64,000 nt of DNA from Bacillus sp. 1780r2a1 (GCA_024134725.1 CP099863.1:3717258-3781257), one strand, 5' to 3'; counted from the stretch's first letter, positions 9,170 to 19,629 are shown. Translations and numbers: made by a program. Notes: a model not told the origin generated them from the sequence alone.

Positions 9170-9814
9170 ATGCTTGTTGAAGAAATTATGATTCAAGATG
9201 TTATTACTCTAGCACCGACTGATACCATTGCTGAAGCACTTCATTTGCTAGATACATATAAAATTCGTCACATTCCAATTGTGAATCATGTAAATCATAT
9301 TGTTGGTATTATCTCCGATCGTGATATACGAGATGCTAGCCCATCAATTCTAGATCCATCTTCACAGTCTACTGAATTATCAGAACCTATTTATCGCATC
9401 ATGAAAAAAAATGTTATTACTGCACATCCCCTTGATTTTGTGGAAGATATCGCAAACGTCTTCTATGAAAACCAAATCGGATGCATACCTGTTACACAAG
9501 AGAACCGTCTAATCGGTGTTGTTACTGAACGAGACTTATTGCGAAGCTTTATTCAGTTAACTGGGTCACATAAGCCTGGGTCACATATTGAAGTAAAAGT
9601 TAAAAATCAAGCGGGTGTTTTAAGTGACGTGACAGCTATATTCGGTCAACACCGTACAAATATCTTAAGCGTCCTAGTATACCCTGATAAAGATGATCGA
9701 TATAAAGTACTCGTTTTTAGGGTTCAAACGTTTAATCCACTTAGCATTCTTAACGATTTACGTGATCACGGCTACGAAGTTATTTGGCCAAAATCACTGG
9801 AGAATACGCTATGA
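9170..9814 (+). CDS. acuB: AcuB, tandem CBS and ACT domain protein
   Basis: A 214-residue cytoplasmic protein with two CBS domains (about residues 1-60 and 75-135, with the repeated pattern of PxxTIAEA and IPVTxxxRLIGVVTERDL) and a C-terminal ACT domain (about 140-214). Such architectures sense adenine nucleotides and amino acids, but the precise role in acetoin or acetate use is unknown. The ATG at 9170 follows AAGGAGG. Its stop overlaps the acuC start in an ATGA, indicating translational coupling within acuABC. Confidence 0.92.
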   Translation: MLVEEIMIQDVITLAPTDTIAEALHLLDTYKIRHIPIVNHVNHIVGIISDRDIRDASPSILDPSSQSTELSEPIYRIMKKNVITAHPLDFVEDIANVFYENQIGCIPVTQENRLIGVVTERDLLRSFIQLTGSHKPGSHIEVKVKNQAGVLSDVTAIFGQHRTNILSVLVYPDKDDRYKVLVFRVQTFNPLSILNDLRDHGYEVIWPKSLENTL

Positions 9815-10989
9815 AAAAACAAGATGCCGTCTTTATTTACTCTGAAGATTTATTAACTTATAAGTTTAATCAACACCACCCTTTTAACCAGCTTCGAGTA
9901 AAGCTAACTTATGAACTGTTGCTGGAGTCTGGAATGCTAACAGAAAAACAACTTGTCTTGCCAAGAATGGCTACTGATGAAGAGCTAGCGCTCGTTCATG
10001 ACCCTGCTTATATACAAGCTGTTAAAGATGCTGGATCAGGAAATTTATCGAACACAAAAGCTGAAAGCTATGGATTAGGGACAGAAGATACACCTATCTT
10101 TCATAACATGCACGAGGCTAGTGCATTTCTAGTTGGTGGTACGCTTACTGCCGTAGACCAAGTCATGTCAGGACAGGCTAACCATGCACTAAACCTTGGT
10201 GGTGGACTTCACCATGGCTTTCGAGGAAAAGCATCTGGCTTTTGTATTTATAATGATAGTGCGGTAGCTATTCGCTATATGCAAGAAAAATATAGTGCCC
10301 GCATTTTATACGTCGATACAGATGCTCATCACGGTGACGGCGTACAATGGACTTTTTACGATGATCCTTCTGTATGTACTTTATCCATTCATGAAACGGG
10401 AAGATATCTATTCCCTGGAACTGGAGATGTAAACGAGCGTGGCCATAATAAAGGATACGGATATTCATTTAATATACCAGTTGATGCCTATACAGAAGAC
10501 GACTCATGGTTACATGCCTATAAAACATCACTTGAAGAGATTGCTGCGTTCTTCAAGCCAGATGTGATCTTAACTCAAAACGGTGCTGATTCTCATTACT
10601 ATGATCCGCTTACTCACCTTTGCGGCACAACTAGAATGTATCGGGAAATTCCAAAAATCGCGCATGAGATTGCTCATAAATACTGCAATGGAAAGTGGAT
10701 TGGAGTAGGTGGTGGAGGATATGATATTTGGCGTGTAGTTCCACGCGCTTGGTCCTTTATTTGGCTAGAGATGTTAGAAAAGCAAGATATTACGGGAAGT
10801 TTACCCGCAACCTGGGTTCAAAAGTGGGAGAGGGAAGCTCCCATCCCCATCTGTACAAAGTGGGATGATGAAGATGGAATCTATGACCCGATTCCAAGAA
10901 GGCAAGAAATTGAGGAAAAGAATGCTCATACTGTCTCTCGAGCTCTTTTTCCTATTCGTTCGCATCAGAAAGAAGCTTCATCTCACTAA
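9811..10989 (+). CDS. acuC: AcuC, NAD-independent protein deacetylase
   Basis: A class I histone-deacetylase-like Zn enzyme that removes the acetyl group placed on AcsA by AcuA. The 392-residue sequence carries the family landmarks NLGGGLHHGF, the Zn-binding and charge-relay segment DTDAHHGDGVQW (about residue 170), and VGGGGYD near residue 300. The start ATG at 9811 overlaps the acuB stop (ATGA), with GGAG upstream. A longer reading frame begins at 9784 but has no ribosome site. This is the last gene of acuABC; it converges on motS. Confidence 0.95.
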   Translation: MKKQDAVFIYSEDLLTYKFNQHHPFNQLRVKLTYELLLESGMLTEKQLVLPRMATDEELALVHDPAYIQAVKDAGSGNLSNTKAESYGLGTEDTPIFHNMHEASAFLVGGTLTAVDQVMSGQANHALNLGGGLHHGFRGKASGFCIYNDSAVAIRYMQEKYSARILYVDTDAHHGDGVQWTFYDDPSVCTLSIHETGRYLFPGTGDVNERGHNKGYGYSFNIPVDAYTEDDSWLHAYKTSLEEIAAFFKPDVILTQNGADSHYYDPLTHLCGTTRMYREIPKIAHEIAHKYCNGKWIGVGGGGYDIWRVVPRAWSFIWLEMLEKQDITGSLPATWVQKWEREAPIPICTKWDDEDGIYDPIPRRQEIEEKNAHTVSRALFPIRSHQKEASSH

Positions 10990-10992
10990 AAA

Positions 10993-11031
10993 AGCATGGC
11001 CTTCTCTCATAATCTGAGAAGAGGCCATGCT
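10993..11031. terminator. Terminator between acuC and motS
   Basis: A long stem, AGCATGGCC...CTTCTC paired with GAGAAG...GGCCATGCT, between two convergent operons. The T-run (six T) is on the minus-strand exit, so it mainly ends the motPS transcript, eight bases after the motS stop. Confidence 0.85.
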
Positions 11032-11039
11032 CTGAATAA

Positions 11040-11756
11040 CTATTCATTGGTTGGGTCAGAAATAATAATCTCAACGCGTCGATTCTTTTGCATATTGGCT
11101 TCTGACGTATTTTCAACAACAGGCTTTGCTTCCCCGTAACCAATAGCGATAAATTGCTCAGACTTCAAATCATAATTAGCTGTAAAGTAGCGAATAACGC
11201 TGCTTGCTCTTGCAGTAGACAACTCCCAGTTCGATGGATAACGGTACGTTTTAATCGGTCGATTATCGGTATAGCCTTCAATTTTAATCTGGTTAGGTAT
11301 GGTCGTAAAAAGCTCACCTAGCTCATTTAAAAACGGATAGCCTTTTTTTAAAATCTCTGCCTCTCCTGTTTCAAACAACACCTGTTCTTGTAATACCAAA
11401 ACGACTCCTCGCTTATCCCGATTCGCCGTTATCACTTCTTGAAGGTTATTTTTTTCAAGATATTGTTGTACCTGTAAGAGAATACGATCAAGCTCCGCTG
11501 ACTTGTTACTAACGCCTTTTTCATTGTTTTTTTCTCGCGGATACGACGATGATTCAAATTCAATAATAGAAGCGTTTACCCCGTTAGATTCTGATAAGCC
11601 CAAAGAGTTTACTAATTGTTTAAACTTAATATTATCGATATTAGACATAGAGAAAAGTAAAATAAAAAACACCAATATTAATGTAACAAGGTCTGCAAAC
11701 GTCACCATCCATTTGTTTGACTGTGAAGAATGCTGAACTTTTTTTCTACGCTTCAC
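11040..11756 (-). CDS. motS: MotS, flagellar stator subunit (MotB-like)
   Basis: The peptidoglycan-anchored half of a sodium-type flagellar stator. In 238 residues there is a short basic N-terminus, a single membrane helix beginning with [19 protein letters not shown] (essential Asp at residue 22), a linker, and a C-terminal OmpA-like domain with IEGYTDN and [12 protein letters not shown]. The assignment to MotS rather than MotB follows from the partner MotP and the position after ccpA, as in B. subtilis ytxDE. Its first 11 bases overlap motP. Ion specificity is inferred from the family, not shown. Confidence 0.9.
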   Translation of the reverse strand: MKRRKKVQHSSQSNKWMVTFADLVTLILVFFILLFSMSNIDNIKFKQLVNSLGLSESNGVNASIIEFESSSYPREKNNEKGVSNKSAELDRILLQVQQYLEKNNLQEVITANRDKRGVVLVLQEQVLFETGEAEILKKGYPFLNELGELFTTIPNQIKIEGYTDNRPIKTYRYPSNWELSTARASSVIRYFTANYDLKSEQFIAIGYGEAKPVVENTSEANMQKNRRVEIIISDPTNE

Positions 11757-12555
11757 GGACGCTAGTCCTCTCTTTAAGCTGAGATTGTCCTACTTTTTTA
11801 GCTGGTATAAATGCTTTTAGCTTTTCTTGCAATAATCTAGGATTTTGACCGTTTTGCAAACCGACAACAGCTTCAATTACTACTTCTTTCATAAATACTT
11901 CCTGCTCTGTTTTTACTGCTAGCTTGGCTGCAATTGGCTGAAATAATAAATTTGAAAGAAGAGAACCATATAATGTCGTCAGAAGTGCAATGGCCATATT
12001 TGGACCAAGTGTAGAAGGAGTATTTAAGTTCCGTAACATTAAAACAAGTCCAATTAATGTTCCTACCATTCCCCAAGCTGGAGCATAGTCACCAGCTTTT
12101 TCAAACATGTTTCTCCCCCTAGAATGACGTTCCTCAACTCCAATAATTTCTGCTTCTAACATTTCTTTAATTATTTCAGGTTCTACGCCATCAATTGCTA
12201 ATAAGAGTCCTTTTCGTACGAATGGATCATGAACCTTGTGCATTTCTGCTTCCAGTGCTAATAATCCCTCACGCCTTGCTAATTCTGATAGCTGTACAAA
12301 TTTCCCAATCATCTCATCAACGTTTGATTCTTTTGATTGAAAAGCTTGTAAACCAACTCTCCACATATTACGAAGCTGCCTAATTGGAAAGCTTACGCAT
12401 AGAGCTCCGAAAACTCCCCCCAAGACAATAAGCATGGACGGGAAATCAATAAAAATTAAAAAACCTTGTACTCCGCCGCTAGAAATAACGCCAAACGCAA
12501 CCATAGAGATACCAATTAGTATCCCTATAGGCGTTAATAGATCAAATTTCTTCAT
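11746..12555 (-). CDS. motP: MotP, flagellar stator subunit (MotA-like)
   Basis: The membrane channel half of the stator, 269 residues, with four predicted membrane segments (two near residues 5-50, two near 150-205 including [17 protein letters not shown]). The MotA/TolQ/ExbB family motif around the third segment is clear. The ATG at 12555 has GGGGAG seven bases upstream; an in-frame start at 12585 has no ribosome site. The gene follows ccpA by 78 bases with no obvious terminator between, so ccpA-motP-motS may be one transcript, as in B. subtilis. Confidence 0.92.
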   Translation of the reverse strand: MKKFDLLTPIGILIGISMVAFGVISSGGVQGFLIFIDFPSMLIVLGGVFGALCVSFPIRQLRNMWRVGLQAFQSKESNVDEMIGKFVQLSELARREGLLALEAEMHKVHDPFVRKGLLLAIDGVEPEIIKEMLEAEIIGVEERHSRGRNMFEKAGDYAPAWGMVGTLIGLVLMLRNLNTPSTLGPNMAIALLTTLYGSLLSNLLFQPIAAKLAVKTEQEVFMKEVVIEAVVGLQNGQNPRLLQEKLKAFIPAKKVGQSQLKERTSVREA

Positions 12556-12633
12556 ACCTTCTCTCCCCACTAATGGCAACTTCAATATGTTTTTGCATGA
12601 CTAAGCTCATTAGCTACTTATGGAAATTTGTTT

Positions 12634-13632
12634 TTATTTTGTTGATTGTCTGTATTCAATACGGTGTGGAAGCTGAACAATGCTGCTATCAACCGTTTCT
12701 TTATTCATATACTTCGTTAATAATCTCATAGCTACCGCACCAATATCATACATTGGTTGAACAACAGAAGTTAGCTGCGGACGTACCATCGTAGCTAAAC
12801 GCGTATTATCAAATCCAATAACCTCAAGGTCATTTGGCACGTTATATCCACGATCTTGTGCACCATGAATAACACCTAGAGCCATTTCATCAGTAGCTAC
12901 AAAAATAGCTGTCGGTTTTTCACTTTCTTCGAATAGCTTTTCAACTGCTTCAATACCTGAATCGTACGTGTAATCGCCTTCCACAATATAGGAATCTTGA
13001 ACATCAATTTGATGATCTGTTAATGCTCTTTCATAGCCTTTTAATTTTTTGGCATGATTAATTGGTTCTTCTAGAGTACCTGCTAAGAACGCAATTTTAC
13101 TGTGGCCATTGTCAATTAAAGACTTAACCGCATCATATGCTGCTTGTTCATAATCAATTGTGACAGATGGAATTTGGTTTGTAGATTCAATAGATGCTGC
13201 TAATACAATCGGAACCGGTGACTTTTTTAACTCTTCTACATGCTCTTCAGTTAAATTACCACTCATGAAAATAATTCCGTCTACTTGTTTACCTAGCATT
13301 GTATTTAATAGGTGAAGTTCTTTATCTTGATTTTGATCGGAGTTACTTAGAATAATATTATATTTGTACATTGTAGCAATATCTTCAATACCACGTGCAA
13401 GTTCTGCATAAAAGATACTTGAGATATCTGGGATAATAACCCCTACTGTTGTTGTCTTTTTACTTGCTAACCCTCTTGCTACTGCGTTAGGACGATAGCC
13501 TAAACGTTCAATTGTTTCCAATACTTTTTTTCTTGTCGAAGGCTTCACGTTAGGGTTTCCGTTCACAACGCGCGAAACCGTTGCCATTGATACACTCGCT
13601 TCTCTTGCTACATCATAAATTGTTACGTTCAT
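12634..13632 (-). CDS. ccpA: CcpA, catabolite control protein
   Basis: A LacI/GalR-family global regulator which, bound to HPr-Ser-P, represses or activates carbon genes at cre sites. The 332 residues comprise an N-terminal helix-turn-helix with hinge ([10 protein letters not shown], then [11 protein letters not shown]) and a periplasmic-binding-type core. The sequence closely resembles the P. megaterium CcpA I remember, which drives the genus guess. The ATG at 13632 follows AAGGAG. Likely targets in this window are acuABC, the GntP permease and perhaps pullulanase. Confidence 0.98.
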   Translation of the reverse strand: MNVTIYDVAREASVSMATVSRVVNGNPNVKPSTRKKVLETIERLGYRPNAVARGLASKKTTTVGVIIPDISSIFYAELARGIEDIATMYKYNIILSNSDQNQDKELHLLNTMLGKQVDGIIFMSGNLTEEHVEELKKSPVPIVLAASIESTNQIPSVTIDYEQAAYDAVKSLIDNGHSKIAFLAGTLEEPINHAKKLKGYERALTDHQIDVQDSYIVEGDYTYDSGIEAVEKLFEESEKPTAIFVATDEMALGVIHGAQDRGYNVPNDLEVIGFDNTRLATMVRPQLTSVVQPMYDIGAVAMRLLTKYMNKETVDSSIVQLPHRIEYRQSTK

Positions 13633-13779
13633 AACGACACGCTCCTTTTATATTACTTGTTCACTTATTTTGTCCTAAAATGATAACTTGTAATTACGTA
13701 TATAAATCCTTCTTGCATATAACGAAATAGTTGTAAGATTTTCATTCATGATTTTTATATACCCATTAAATACCCATTC

Positions 13780-13807
13780 TATATAACGTCTATTCATAAA
13801 TCATCAA
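13780..13807 (-). promoter_or_regulatory. Candidate ccpA promoter in a 470-base gap
   Basis: The gap from 13633 to 14103 is AT-rich and holds no supported gene. On the minus strand TTGATG (13802-13807), 16 bases and TATATA (13780-13785) form a moderate SigA match about 150 bases upstream of ccpA. Other weak -10-like hexamers occur, so this is tentative. Confidence 0.35.
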
Positions 13808-14061
13808 AAGTTCTTATGTATATACACGTACATACAGGGGCTTGAATAAAAAATAATTGACAGAATTATAGCGAATATCTGTAACTACTATACGACACTA
13901 TGTGCTGAACCGCAACGCCTTTAGCGCCTTTTTCCGACAAATTTCACCAGATTTTCAAAAAATGATTCTGTCTTTTTATCCTTTCCTATTTTTAGCAAAC
14001 TTATTGTAAAGATGCAACATTATTGCTTTTTTCTACTTATAACAGTACAGTTTTTCATACA

Positions 14062-14091
14062 AGAAGCCTGAAACATGAGTTTCAGGCTTCT
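14062..14091 (-). terminator. Terminator of aroA
   Basis: A 13-base-pair stem, AGAAGCCTGAAAC (14062-14074) with GTTTCAGGCTTCT (14079-14091), 12 bases after the aroA stop. The T-tract is weak on either side. Confidence 0.75.
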
Positions 14092-14103
14092 CATTTATAC
14101 ATT

Positions 14104-15171
14104 TCAATTACAAAGCGGCTTTAACTTATTCATAAATTCATTAAATTGAGGAATATTCATCTGCTGGGCAGAATCTGATAATGCAACAGCTGGGTCTGGA
14201 TGAACTTCTGCCATGACTCCATCAGCTCCAATTGCAAGCGCTGCTTTAGCAGTTGGAAGCAATAAATCTCTTCGTCCCGTGGAGTGCGTAACATCGACAA
14301 GAACTGGTAAATGCGTTTCTTTTTTCAAGATTGGAACAGCCGAAATATCTAACGTATTGCGAGTTGCTCGCTCATATGTTCGAATTCCACGTTCACATAA
14401 GATAATTTGACCGTTTCCTTTTGACATAATGTATTCAGCAGCATTAATAAATTCATCAATTGTAGCAGCTAAACCTCTTTTTAATAATACAGGCTTATTC
14501 ACACTTCCTGCTGCTTTTAGTAATTCAAAGTTTTGCATGTTTCGTGCACCAATTTGGATAACGTCTACATACTCAAGTGCTGTTTCAATATCACCAGGGG
14601 TCACGATTTCACTGATCACCGCTAAATCGTATTCATCAGCAACTTGCTTTAAAATCTTCAGCCCTTCTAAACCTAACCCTTGAAAATCATACGGTGACGT
14701 TCTAGGCTTATAAGCACCACCGCGAAGAAGCTTAATTCCTTGCTGCTTTACTGCTTTTGCCACCGCAGCAACTTGCTCATAGCTTTCAACTGCACAAGGG
14801 CCTGCAATAAACCGCTGACTACCATTGCCAATTGCTTCTCCTTTTACCGTGACAATTGTATTATCTGGCTTTTTTTTCCTTGAGACAAGCAGTGCTTTTC
14901 TATGATCATCTTCTTGGAGCTCGAGGTTCGCTTTAAAAATTTCCTTAAAGATATGCTGTAGAGTAGATGTTTCAAATGGCCCTTCATTTTTCTCAACAAT
15001 TAAATCAAGCATTGCTCTTTCACGGACGGGGTCAAAACGATTCGTTCCCTGCACTCCTTTTAGTTTACCAACCTCTTGAACGAGCAGTCCTCTTTCATTA
15101 ATAACTTTTAATAGCTGTAGGTTCAGTTCATCAATTTGAGCACGTAGTTGCTGTAAATCTTGTTTCGCCAT
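14104..15171 (-). CDS. aroA: Bifunctional chorismate mutase / DAHP synthase
   Basis: Catalyses the first step of the shikimate pathway (erythrose-4-phosphate plus phosphoenolpyruvate) and also carries chorismate mutase. The 355 residues show an AroQ-type helical domain (about 1-85, [20 protein letters not shown]) fused to a DAHP synthase barrel ([33 protein letters not shown]). The mutase domain provides feedback control by prephenate in Bacillus. The chosen ATG at 15171 has AAAGGGTGG upstream; a start at 15204 has none. In B. subtilis the gene (aroA, also aroG) also adjoins ccpA. Confidence 0.96.
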   Translation of the reverse strand: MAKQDLQQLRAQIDELNLQLLKVINERGLLVQEVGKLKGVQGTNRFDPVRERAMLDLIVEKNEGPFETSTLQHIFKEIFKANLELQEDDHRKALLVSRKKKPDNTIVTVKGEAIGNGSQRFIAGPCAVESYEQVAAVAKAVKQQGIKLLRGGAYKPRTSPYDFQGLGLEGLKILKQVADEYDLAVISEIVTPGDIETALEYVDVIQIGARNMQNFELLKAAGSVNKPVLLKRGLAATIDEFINAAEYIMSKGNGQIILCERGIRTYERATRNTLDISAVPILKKETHLPVLVDVTHSTGRRDLLLPTAKAALAIGADGVMAEVHPDPAVALSDSAQQMNIPQFNEFMNKLKPLCN

Positions 15172-15347
15172 TTGGTTCCACCCTTTCACCTTTACGGTTA
15201 TCAATATTCATGTGTTTATCTCGCTGCTGAAAATAACTAAAACACAAAAGTCCTTTGAAGAATCTGTTGATCTAGGAGGATATAGATAGAGGAGACGACT
15301 AAGTTACATTCATTTTATACGAAATTCACCTGAAGCACAATAAAGCA

Positions 15348-15380
15348 AAAGCCTGCGCAATCTTTCAGCACGCAAGCTTT
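15348..15380 (-). terminator. Terminator of ytxJ
   Basis: Read on the minus strand, a ten-base-pair stem with one G-U pair (arms 15371-15380 and 15348-15357) precedes TTTTGCTTT. It lies ten bases past the ytxJ stop. Confidence 0.75.
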
Positions 15381-15389
15381 CTTTACCTT

Positions 15390-15713
15390 TTATTTACTTA
15401 CTCTTTTACTTAGTTCTTCTTCCGTAATCTTCCAGTGTGAAATATCCCAACTTACTTTATTATTCTCAAAGAAAAGGGCTTGTGGTGATTCGTGTTTAAC
15501 ACCATATGTCTCAGCAATATAATTTGATAGTGGACGTGCGTCTTGGACGTGTAAATAGTATGCTTTCACTGAGTTTTGGTTGTTTACATAGTTCGAGAAT
15601 GCTTCATAACCTGCGCCGCTAATTGGACAGGTTGTACTATGCTTTAAAAATAGAAAAGATTCATTTTCGTTGACTACTTCATTAAACTCTTCTACGCTTG
15701 TAATTTTCTTCAT
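15390..15713 (-). CDS. ytxJ: YtxJ (BrxC), thioredoxin-like bacillithiol-system protein
   Basis: A 107-residue monothiol thioredoxin-fold protein. YtxJ/BrxC is a bacilliredoxin acting in bacillithiol redox homeostasis. The active-site segment HSTTCPIS with a single redox Cys followed by Pro is visible at about residue 28, and YGVKHESPQ supplies the cis-Pro loop. The ATG at 15713 is nine bases from AAAGG; the open frame extends upstream to 15764 but without a ribosome site. It follows ytxG and ytxH, as in B. subtilis, but a terminator at 15801-15824 lies between, so it may have its own promoter. Confidence 0.9.
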   Translation of the reverse strand: MKKITSVEEFNEVVNENESFLFLKHSTTCPISGAGYEAFSNYVNNQNSVKAYYLHVQDARPLSNYIAETYGVKHESPQALFFENNKVSWDISHWKITEEELSKRVSK

Positions 15714-15800
15714 TTTCATCATCCTTTTAAGTTTTTTCTTTATTTTACCTTCCCAATTACTCATTCACAATAAATTAACATATGGGATAGTCATAAAAAA

Positions 15801-15824
15801 AAGCGTTCAAGTAGATGAACGCTT
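15801..15824 (-). terminator. Terminator of ytxGH
   Basis: Stem AAGCGTTCA (15801-15809) and TGAACGCTT (15816-15824), then eight T on the minus strand, 11 bases after the ytxH stop. It would reduce readthrough into ytxJ. Confidence 0.85.
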
Positions 15825-15834
15825 ACTAGCAAAT

Positions 15835-16275
15835 TTAAGGGCGATTGATATTGCTTTCTACTTCATCTAACGCTTCTTGGGCTTCCGTTAGCTTTTGATG
15901 AAAGTCTTCATCACTTTGAGACTCTACTTCATCAGCAAGTACCTCGAGGCTTGTTGGTGGTAAATTGTCTTCATGCTGATCAGCTTTTCTAAAATTTTTT
16001 ACTTTATCTACGACTTGTGATGATTGCTCGGAGATAGTATGCGACAAATCTGCTGTTTTTACTTTCGCAGTTTGAGCAAATTCTTGTCCTTTTTCAACAG
16101 CGCTATTTTTCACTTGCTCCGTTTTTAAACGAACATAAGCAGCTTGTTCATTTAAATCAGCTCTTAGTTCTTTACCTGCTTTCGGAGCTAACAATAAAGC
16201 AGTCGCTGCTCCTACTACTCCTCCAATAATCGTTCCTAATAAAAAGTCTTTATTTGTTGATTGATTATTTGCCAT
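15835..16275 (-). CDS. ytxH: YtxH-like stress protein
   Basis: A 146-residue YtxH-family protein. Near the N-terminus is the family hallmark, a Gly-rich hydrophobic segment (FLLGTIIGGVVGAATALLLA, about residues 11-30) followed by PKAGKELR; the rest is charged and helical. YtxH belongs to a general-stress operon in B. subtilis; its biochemical role is unknown. The ATG at 16275 has GGAGGAG upstream. It follows ytxG by 22 bases. Confidence 0.9.
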   Translation of the reverse strand: MANNQSTNKDFLLGTIIGGVVGAATALLLAPKAGKELRADLNEQAAYVRLKTEQVKNSAVEKGQEFAQTAKVKTADLSHTISEQSSQVVDKVKNFRKADQHEDNLPPTSLEVLADEVESQSDEDFHQKLTEAQEALDEVESNINRP

Positions 16276-16297
16276 TGCTTTCTCCTCCAGTATACTT

Positions 16298-16789
16298 TTA
16301 AGAATAAGATCTTGAGCGTTTTTTTGATGGTTCAACTAACTCAGCAGCAGTGGAATCAACAGTAGATTGTTGCACAGGCTTTCTTCTTGCTTTCAATCGT
16401 TCCCACACATCCATTGCTACATTGCTCCATTGAACAACTTGTGCAACAGTCTCTTTGTTTTCTTCTACCTTTTGGGAGACGCTAGTAGACACGTTCTTTA
16501 AAGATTTATTTAAATCATGAATCGAGTCTCCAACACCTTTCACCGAATCCACTACGGTATTTAAAGCTTCGGATTTTCGTTGAATATCTTCTGCCAATAA
16601 ATTAGTTTTATGTAAGAGTGCAGTTGTTTCCGTTGTAATACCTGTCATTTGTTTTTCCAAACCGTCGAGCGTTCCTGCCACAGATGTAAGAGTTTGTTGT
16701 ACAGAACGAAGCGTCTTTGATACTGAAACAACAAGATAAAAAATCGCAATAGCGACTACTGCAGCGCTTAAATATAAAATAAGAATCAT
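16298..16789 (-). CDS. ytxG: YtxG, DUF948 membrane-anchored protein
   Basis: A 163-residue protein with one N-terminal membrane helix (about residues 2-22) and a long amphipathic helical, coiled-coil-like region with many Val, Thr and Ser heptad positions, typical of DUF948. The tail is basic (KKRSRSYS). Function is unknown; in B. subtilis the ytxGHJ operon responds to general stress and SigH. The ATG at 16789 follows GGAGGGG. No convincing stress promoter could be assigned upstream. Confidence 0.9.
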   Translation of the reverse strand: MILILYLSAAVVAIAIFYLVVSVSKTLRSVQQTLTSVAGTLDGLEKQMTGITTETTALLHKTNLLAEDIQRKSEALNTVVDSVKGVGDSIHDLNKSLKNVSTSVSQKVEENKETVAQVVQWSNVAMDVWERLKARRKPVQQSTVDSTAAELVEPSKKRSRSYS

Positions 16790-17044
16790 ATTTAATCCCC
16801 TCCTCGTTCATAATTGTTGATACAAATACGTTCCCAATTTTAAAATAACTTAAACATAGGATCAAAAATTGGAAGCGTTTATCCTTATCATACACTATCT
16901 TCCTCATTTTCTTAAACTTTTATTATTTATTGCCTTATCCTTTGGAAAGTATAACTAAAACATTCCATATTCATCAACAAAAAATAAATAATCGGTTACA
17001 ATAAGAAAGTGACAGTTGTCGCTTATTTTAAAGGAGGAATACAT

Positions 17045-18160
17045 ATGAAAGATCCTAGAATTCAAACTTTGGCGCATAACTTAATTAATTATTCCGTTCG
17101 TCTTCAAAAAGGTGAAAAAGTTTTAATTGAAAACTTTGGCTTGCAACGTGAACTTGTAACTGCCCTTGTAAACGAAGCATATGCTGCAGGTGGATATCCA
17201 TTTGTTTTATTAAAAGACCATACGGTAGATCGTGCTCTCCTTCAAGGTGCACAAGAAGAGCAATATAGCATGATGGCTGATTTTGAAGCAAACGTGATGA
17301 AGCAAATGGACGCTTATATTGGATTACGTTCAGGTTCTAATATCTTTGAACAATCCGATGTACCAGGAGACAAAATGCGTATTCATGGAAATACAATCGG
17401 TAAAAAAGTCCACCGTGATATCCGTGTTCCAAAAACAAAATGGGTTGTACTACGCTATCCAAATGATGCAATGGCTCAATTAGCTAAAATGAGCACAGAA
17501 GCATTTGAAGATTTTTACTTTGATGTATGTAACTTAGACTACAGCAAAATGAGTAAAGCGATGGATGCGCTTGTTGATTTAATGAATCGTACGGACAAGG
17601 TTCGTTTAACAGGAAAAGGAACAGACTTAACATTCTCTATTAAAGATATTCCTGCTGTAAAGTGTGCTGGCGAAATGAACATTCCGGATGGAGAAGTCTA
17701 CACAGCACCTGTTCGTGATTCAGTAAATGGAACCATTGCTTATAATACACCTTCACCATATCAAGGATTTACGTTTGAAAACGTAACGCTAACGTTTGAA
17801 AATGGAAAAATTGTTGATGCAACGGCTAACGATACAGAGCGTATCAATGAAATTTTCAATACAGATGAGGGTGCTCGCTTTGTTGGAGAATTTGCAATTG
17901 GTGTAAACCCATATATTCAACACCCAATGCAAGATATTTTATTTGATGAGAAAATTGATGGTAGCTTTCACTTTACCCCAGGAGAATGCTATGAAGATGC
18001 ATACAATGGTAACAAATCAAACATTCATTGGGATATGGTTATGATTCAACGTCCTGAATATGGCGGTGGAGAAATTTACTTTGACGATGTATTGATACGT
18101 AAAGACGGTCTTTTCGTATTAGAAGAATTAAAAGGATTAAATCCAGATAATTTGAAATAA
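17045..18160 (+). CDS. M29-family metalloaminopeptidase
   Basis: A 371-residue aminopeptidase of the thermophilic family M29 (AmpS/AmpII type), removing N-terminal residues from peptides. The metal-binding C-terminal half is recognisable: GEFAIGVNPYI, HPMQDILFDEKIDGSFHF and YNGNKSNIHWDMV. The N-terminal Rossmann-like part includes LIENFGLQRELV. The ATG at 17045 follows AAGGAGG; an upstream in-frame start at 17009 lacks one. The gene is alone between ytxG and murC, each transcribed the other way, and ends in a strong terminator. I do not recall it at this spot in B. subtilis. Confidence 0.9.
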   Translation: MKDPRIQTLAHNLINYSVRLQKGEKVLIENFGLQRELVTALVNEAYAAGGYPFVLLKDHTVDRALLQGAQEEQYSMMADFEANVMKQMDAYIGLRSGSNIFEQSDVPGDKMRIHGNTIGKKVHRDIRVPKTKWVVLRYPNDAMAQLAKMSTEAFEDFYFDVCNLDYSKMSKAMDALVDLMNRTDKVRLTGKGTDLTFSIKDIPAVKCAGEMNIPDGEVYTAPVRDSVNGTIAYNTPSPYQGFTFENVTLTFENGKIVDATANDTERINEIFNTDEGARFVGEFAIGVNPYIQHPMQDILFDEKIDGSFHFTPGECYEDAYNGNKSNIHWDMVMIQRPEYGGGEIYFDDVLIRKDGLFVLEELKGLNPDNLK

Positions 18161-18177
18161 TCCATTATCCAAGTACT

Positions 18178-18213
18178 AAAAAAAGCTCAGATTATTAATC
18201 TGAGCTTTTTTTT
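18178..18213. terminator. Bidirectional terminator between the M29 peptidase and murC
   Basis: Stem AAAAGCTCAGAT / ATCTGAGCTTTT with A and T runs on both flanks, between two convergent genes; it abuts the murC stop codon. Confidence 0.9.
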
Positions 18214-18214
18214 A

Positions 18215-19513
18215 TTATGAAACCGTTTTTTGGTATAACTCTTCAAATTTTTGAATATCCCCAGCTCCCATAAATACAAGAACTGCTTCATTATGACCTT
18301 TTAACGTTTCAATTGTTTGTTCATTAATAAGCTCTGCTCCGTTGATTTTACTGCGCAGATCTTCAATTGAAAGCTTGCCTTGCTGTTCACGAGCTGAGCC
18401 GAAAATATCGCATAAGTATACTTTATCAGCATGCTGTAAACTTGTAGCAAAGTCTTCTAAGAACGTTTGTGTTCTTGTAAATGTATGAGGTTGGAATACA
18501 GCAACTACTTCTCGATTTGGATACTTTTGACGAGCTGCTGAAATTGTTGCGTTAATCTCCGTTGGGTGATGCGCGTAATCATCAATTAATACTTGCTTTC
18601 CAACACTCTTTTCACTAAAACGACGCTTTACGCCTTGATAAGTCTTAAATCGCTCTTGTAACACAGCTACCGGGATGTCTTCATAATGACATAGGGCAAT
18701 TACTGATAGAGCATTTAAAATATTATGGTCTCCGTATCCAGGAATTTCAAATGATGCAAAGAACGTATTACGTACAAATACATCAAATGCTGTTCCAGCC
18801 GTACTTTTCACGATATTGCGAGCTTGAAAATCGTTTTCTTCACCTAATCCATAATACAAGACTGGTACTTTTGCTTGTATTTGCTGAAGATGCTCGTCAT
18901 CACCACAGGCAATAATACCTTTTTTCACTTGCAAGCCCATCTCTTGAAACGCACTAAATACGTCTTCAATGTTTGCAAAATAATCTGGGTGATCAAAATC
19001 GATGTTTGTCATGATTGCATAATCTGGCGTATAGGATAAGAAGTGACGACGATATTCACATGCCTCAAATGCAAAATATTTGCTATCTTTTACGCCCTTC
19101 CCTGTGCCATCTCCAATTAAATATGAAGTTGGCTCAGCGCCTTGAATAACATGTGCTAGCATACCAGTAGTGGATGTTTTACCGTGAGCACCTGTAACAG
19201 CAATACTTGTAAACTGATTCATATAGTCACCTAAAAAACGGTGATAGCGAACAACAGGTATGTCGCGCTCCATGGCTTCTGCAATTTCCTCATGCGTATC
19301 AGGAAACGCATTTCCAGCAATTACAACCATGCCTTCTTTAATGTTTTCTTTATTAAAAGGTAGAACAGGAATCCCCTGCTCTTCTAATGCTTTCTGTGTA
19401 AAGATTTCTTTTTCAATATCCGAACCTTGAACTTGAAAGCCCGTATCATTTAAGATTTGTGCTAACGCACTCATCCCTGTTCCTTTAATACCTACAAAAT
19501 GGTAAACTGTCAT
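18215..19513 (-). CDS. murC: UDP-N-acetylmuramate-L-alanine ligase
   Basis: Adds L-Ala to UDP-MurNAc, the first amino acid of the peptidoglycan stem peptide, in the cytoplasm. The 432 residues (the B. subtilis length) contain the N-terminal nucleotide fold [17 protein letters not shown], the ATP loop [13 protein letters not shown] (about residue 110), and the Mur ligase C-terminal domain with [10 protein letters not shown]. The ATG at 19513 is eight bases from GGAGG; the longer frame to 19567 is not supported. A good extended -10 promoter lies at 19630-19659. Confidence 0.98.
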   Translation of the reverse strand: MTVYHFVGIKGTGMSALAQILNDTGFQVQGSDIEKEIFTQKALEEQGIPVLPFNKENIKEGMVVIAGNAFPDTHEEIAEAMERDIPVVRYHRFLGDYMNQFTSIAVTGAHGKTSTTGMLAHVIQGAEPTSYLIGDGTGKGVKDSKYFAFEACEYRRHFLSYTPDYAIMTNIDFDHPDYFANIEDVFSAFQEMGLQVKKGIIACGDDEHLQQIQAKVPVLYYGLGEENDFQARNIVKSTAGTAFDVFVRNTFFASFEIPGYGDHNILNALSVIALCHYEDIPVAVLQERFKTYQGVKRRFSEKSVGKQVLIDDYAHHPTEINATISAARQKYPNREVVAVFQPHTFTRTQTFLEDFATSLQHADKVYLCDIFGSAREQQGKLSIEDLRSKINGAELINEQTIETLKGHNEAVLVFMGAGDIQKFEELYQKTVS

Positions 19514-19629
19514 ATAAAGAACCTCCAACATTCGTCTATCTGTAAGACAGTATATGACGGTTATCAATAATTGCTCTTACAAACATGTCATTCTTCGCAT
19601 TTGTTTGTATAGAATGATAACAGCTGCAT

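Noticed and set aside
13857-13891. Plus-strand TTGACA in the ccpA upstream gap
   Set aside because: No -10 hexamer at 16-18 bases; nearest candidate is 23 away, and no plus-strand gene follows.
16890-16917. SigB-like promoter upstream of ytxG (GTTTAA and GTGTAT)
   Set aside because: The spacer is 16 bases, longer than SigB allows, and the -10 is imperfect.
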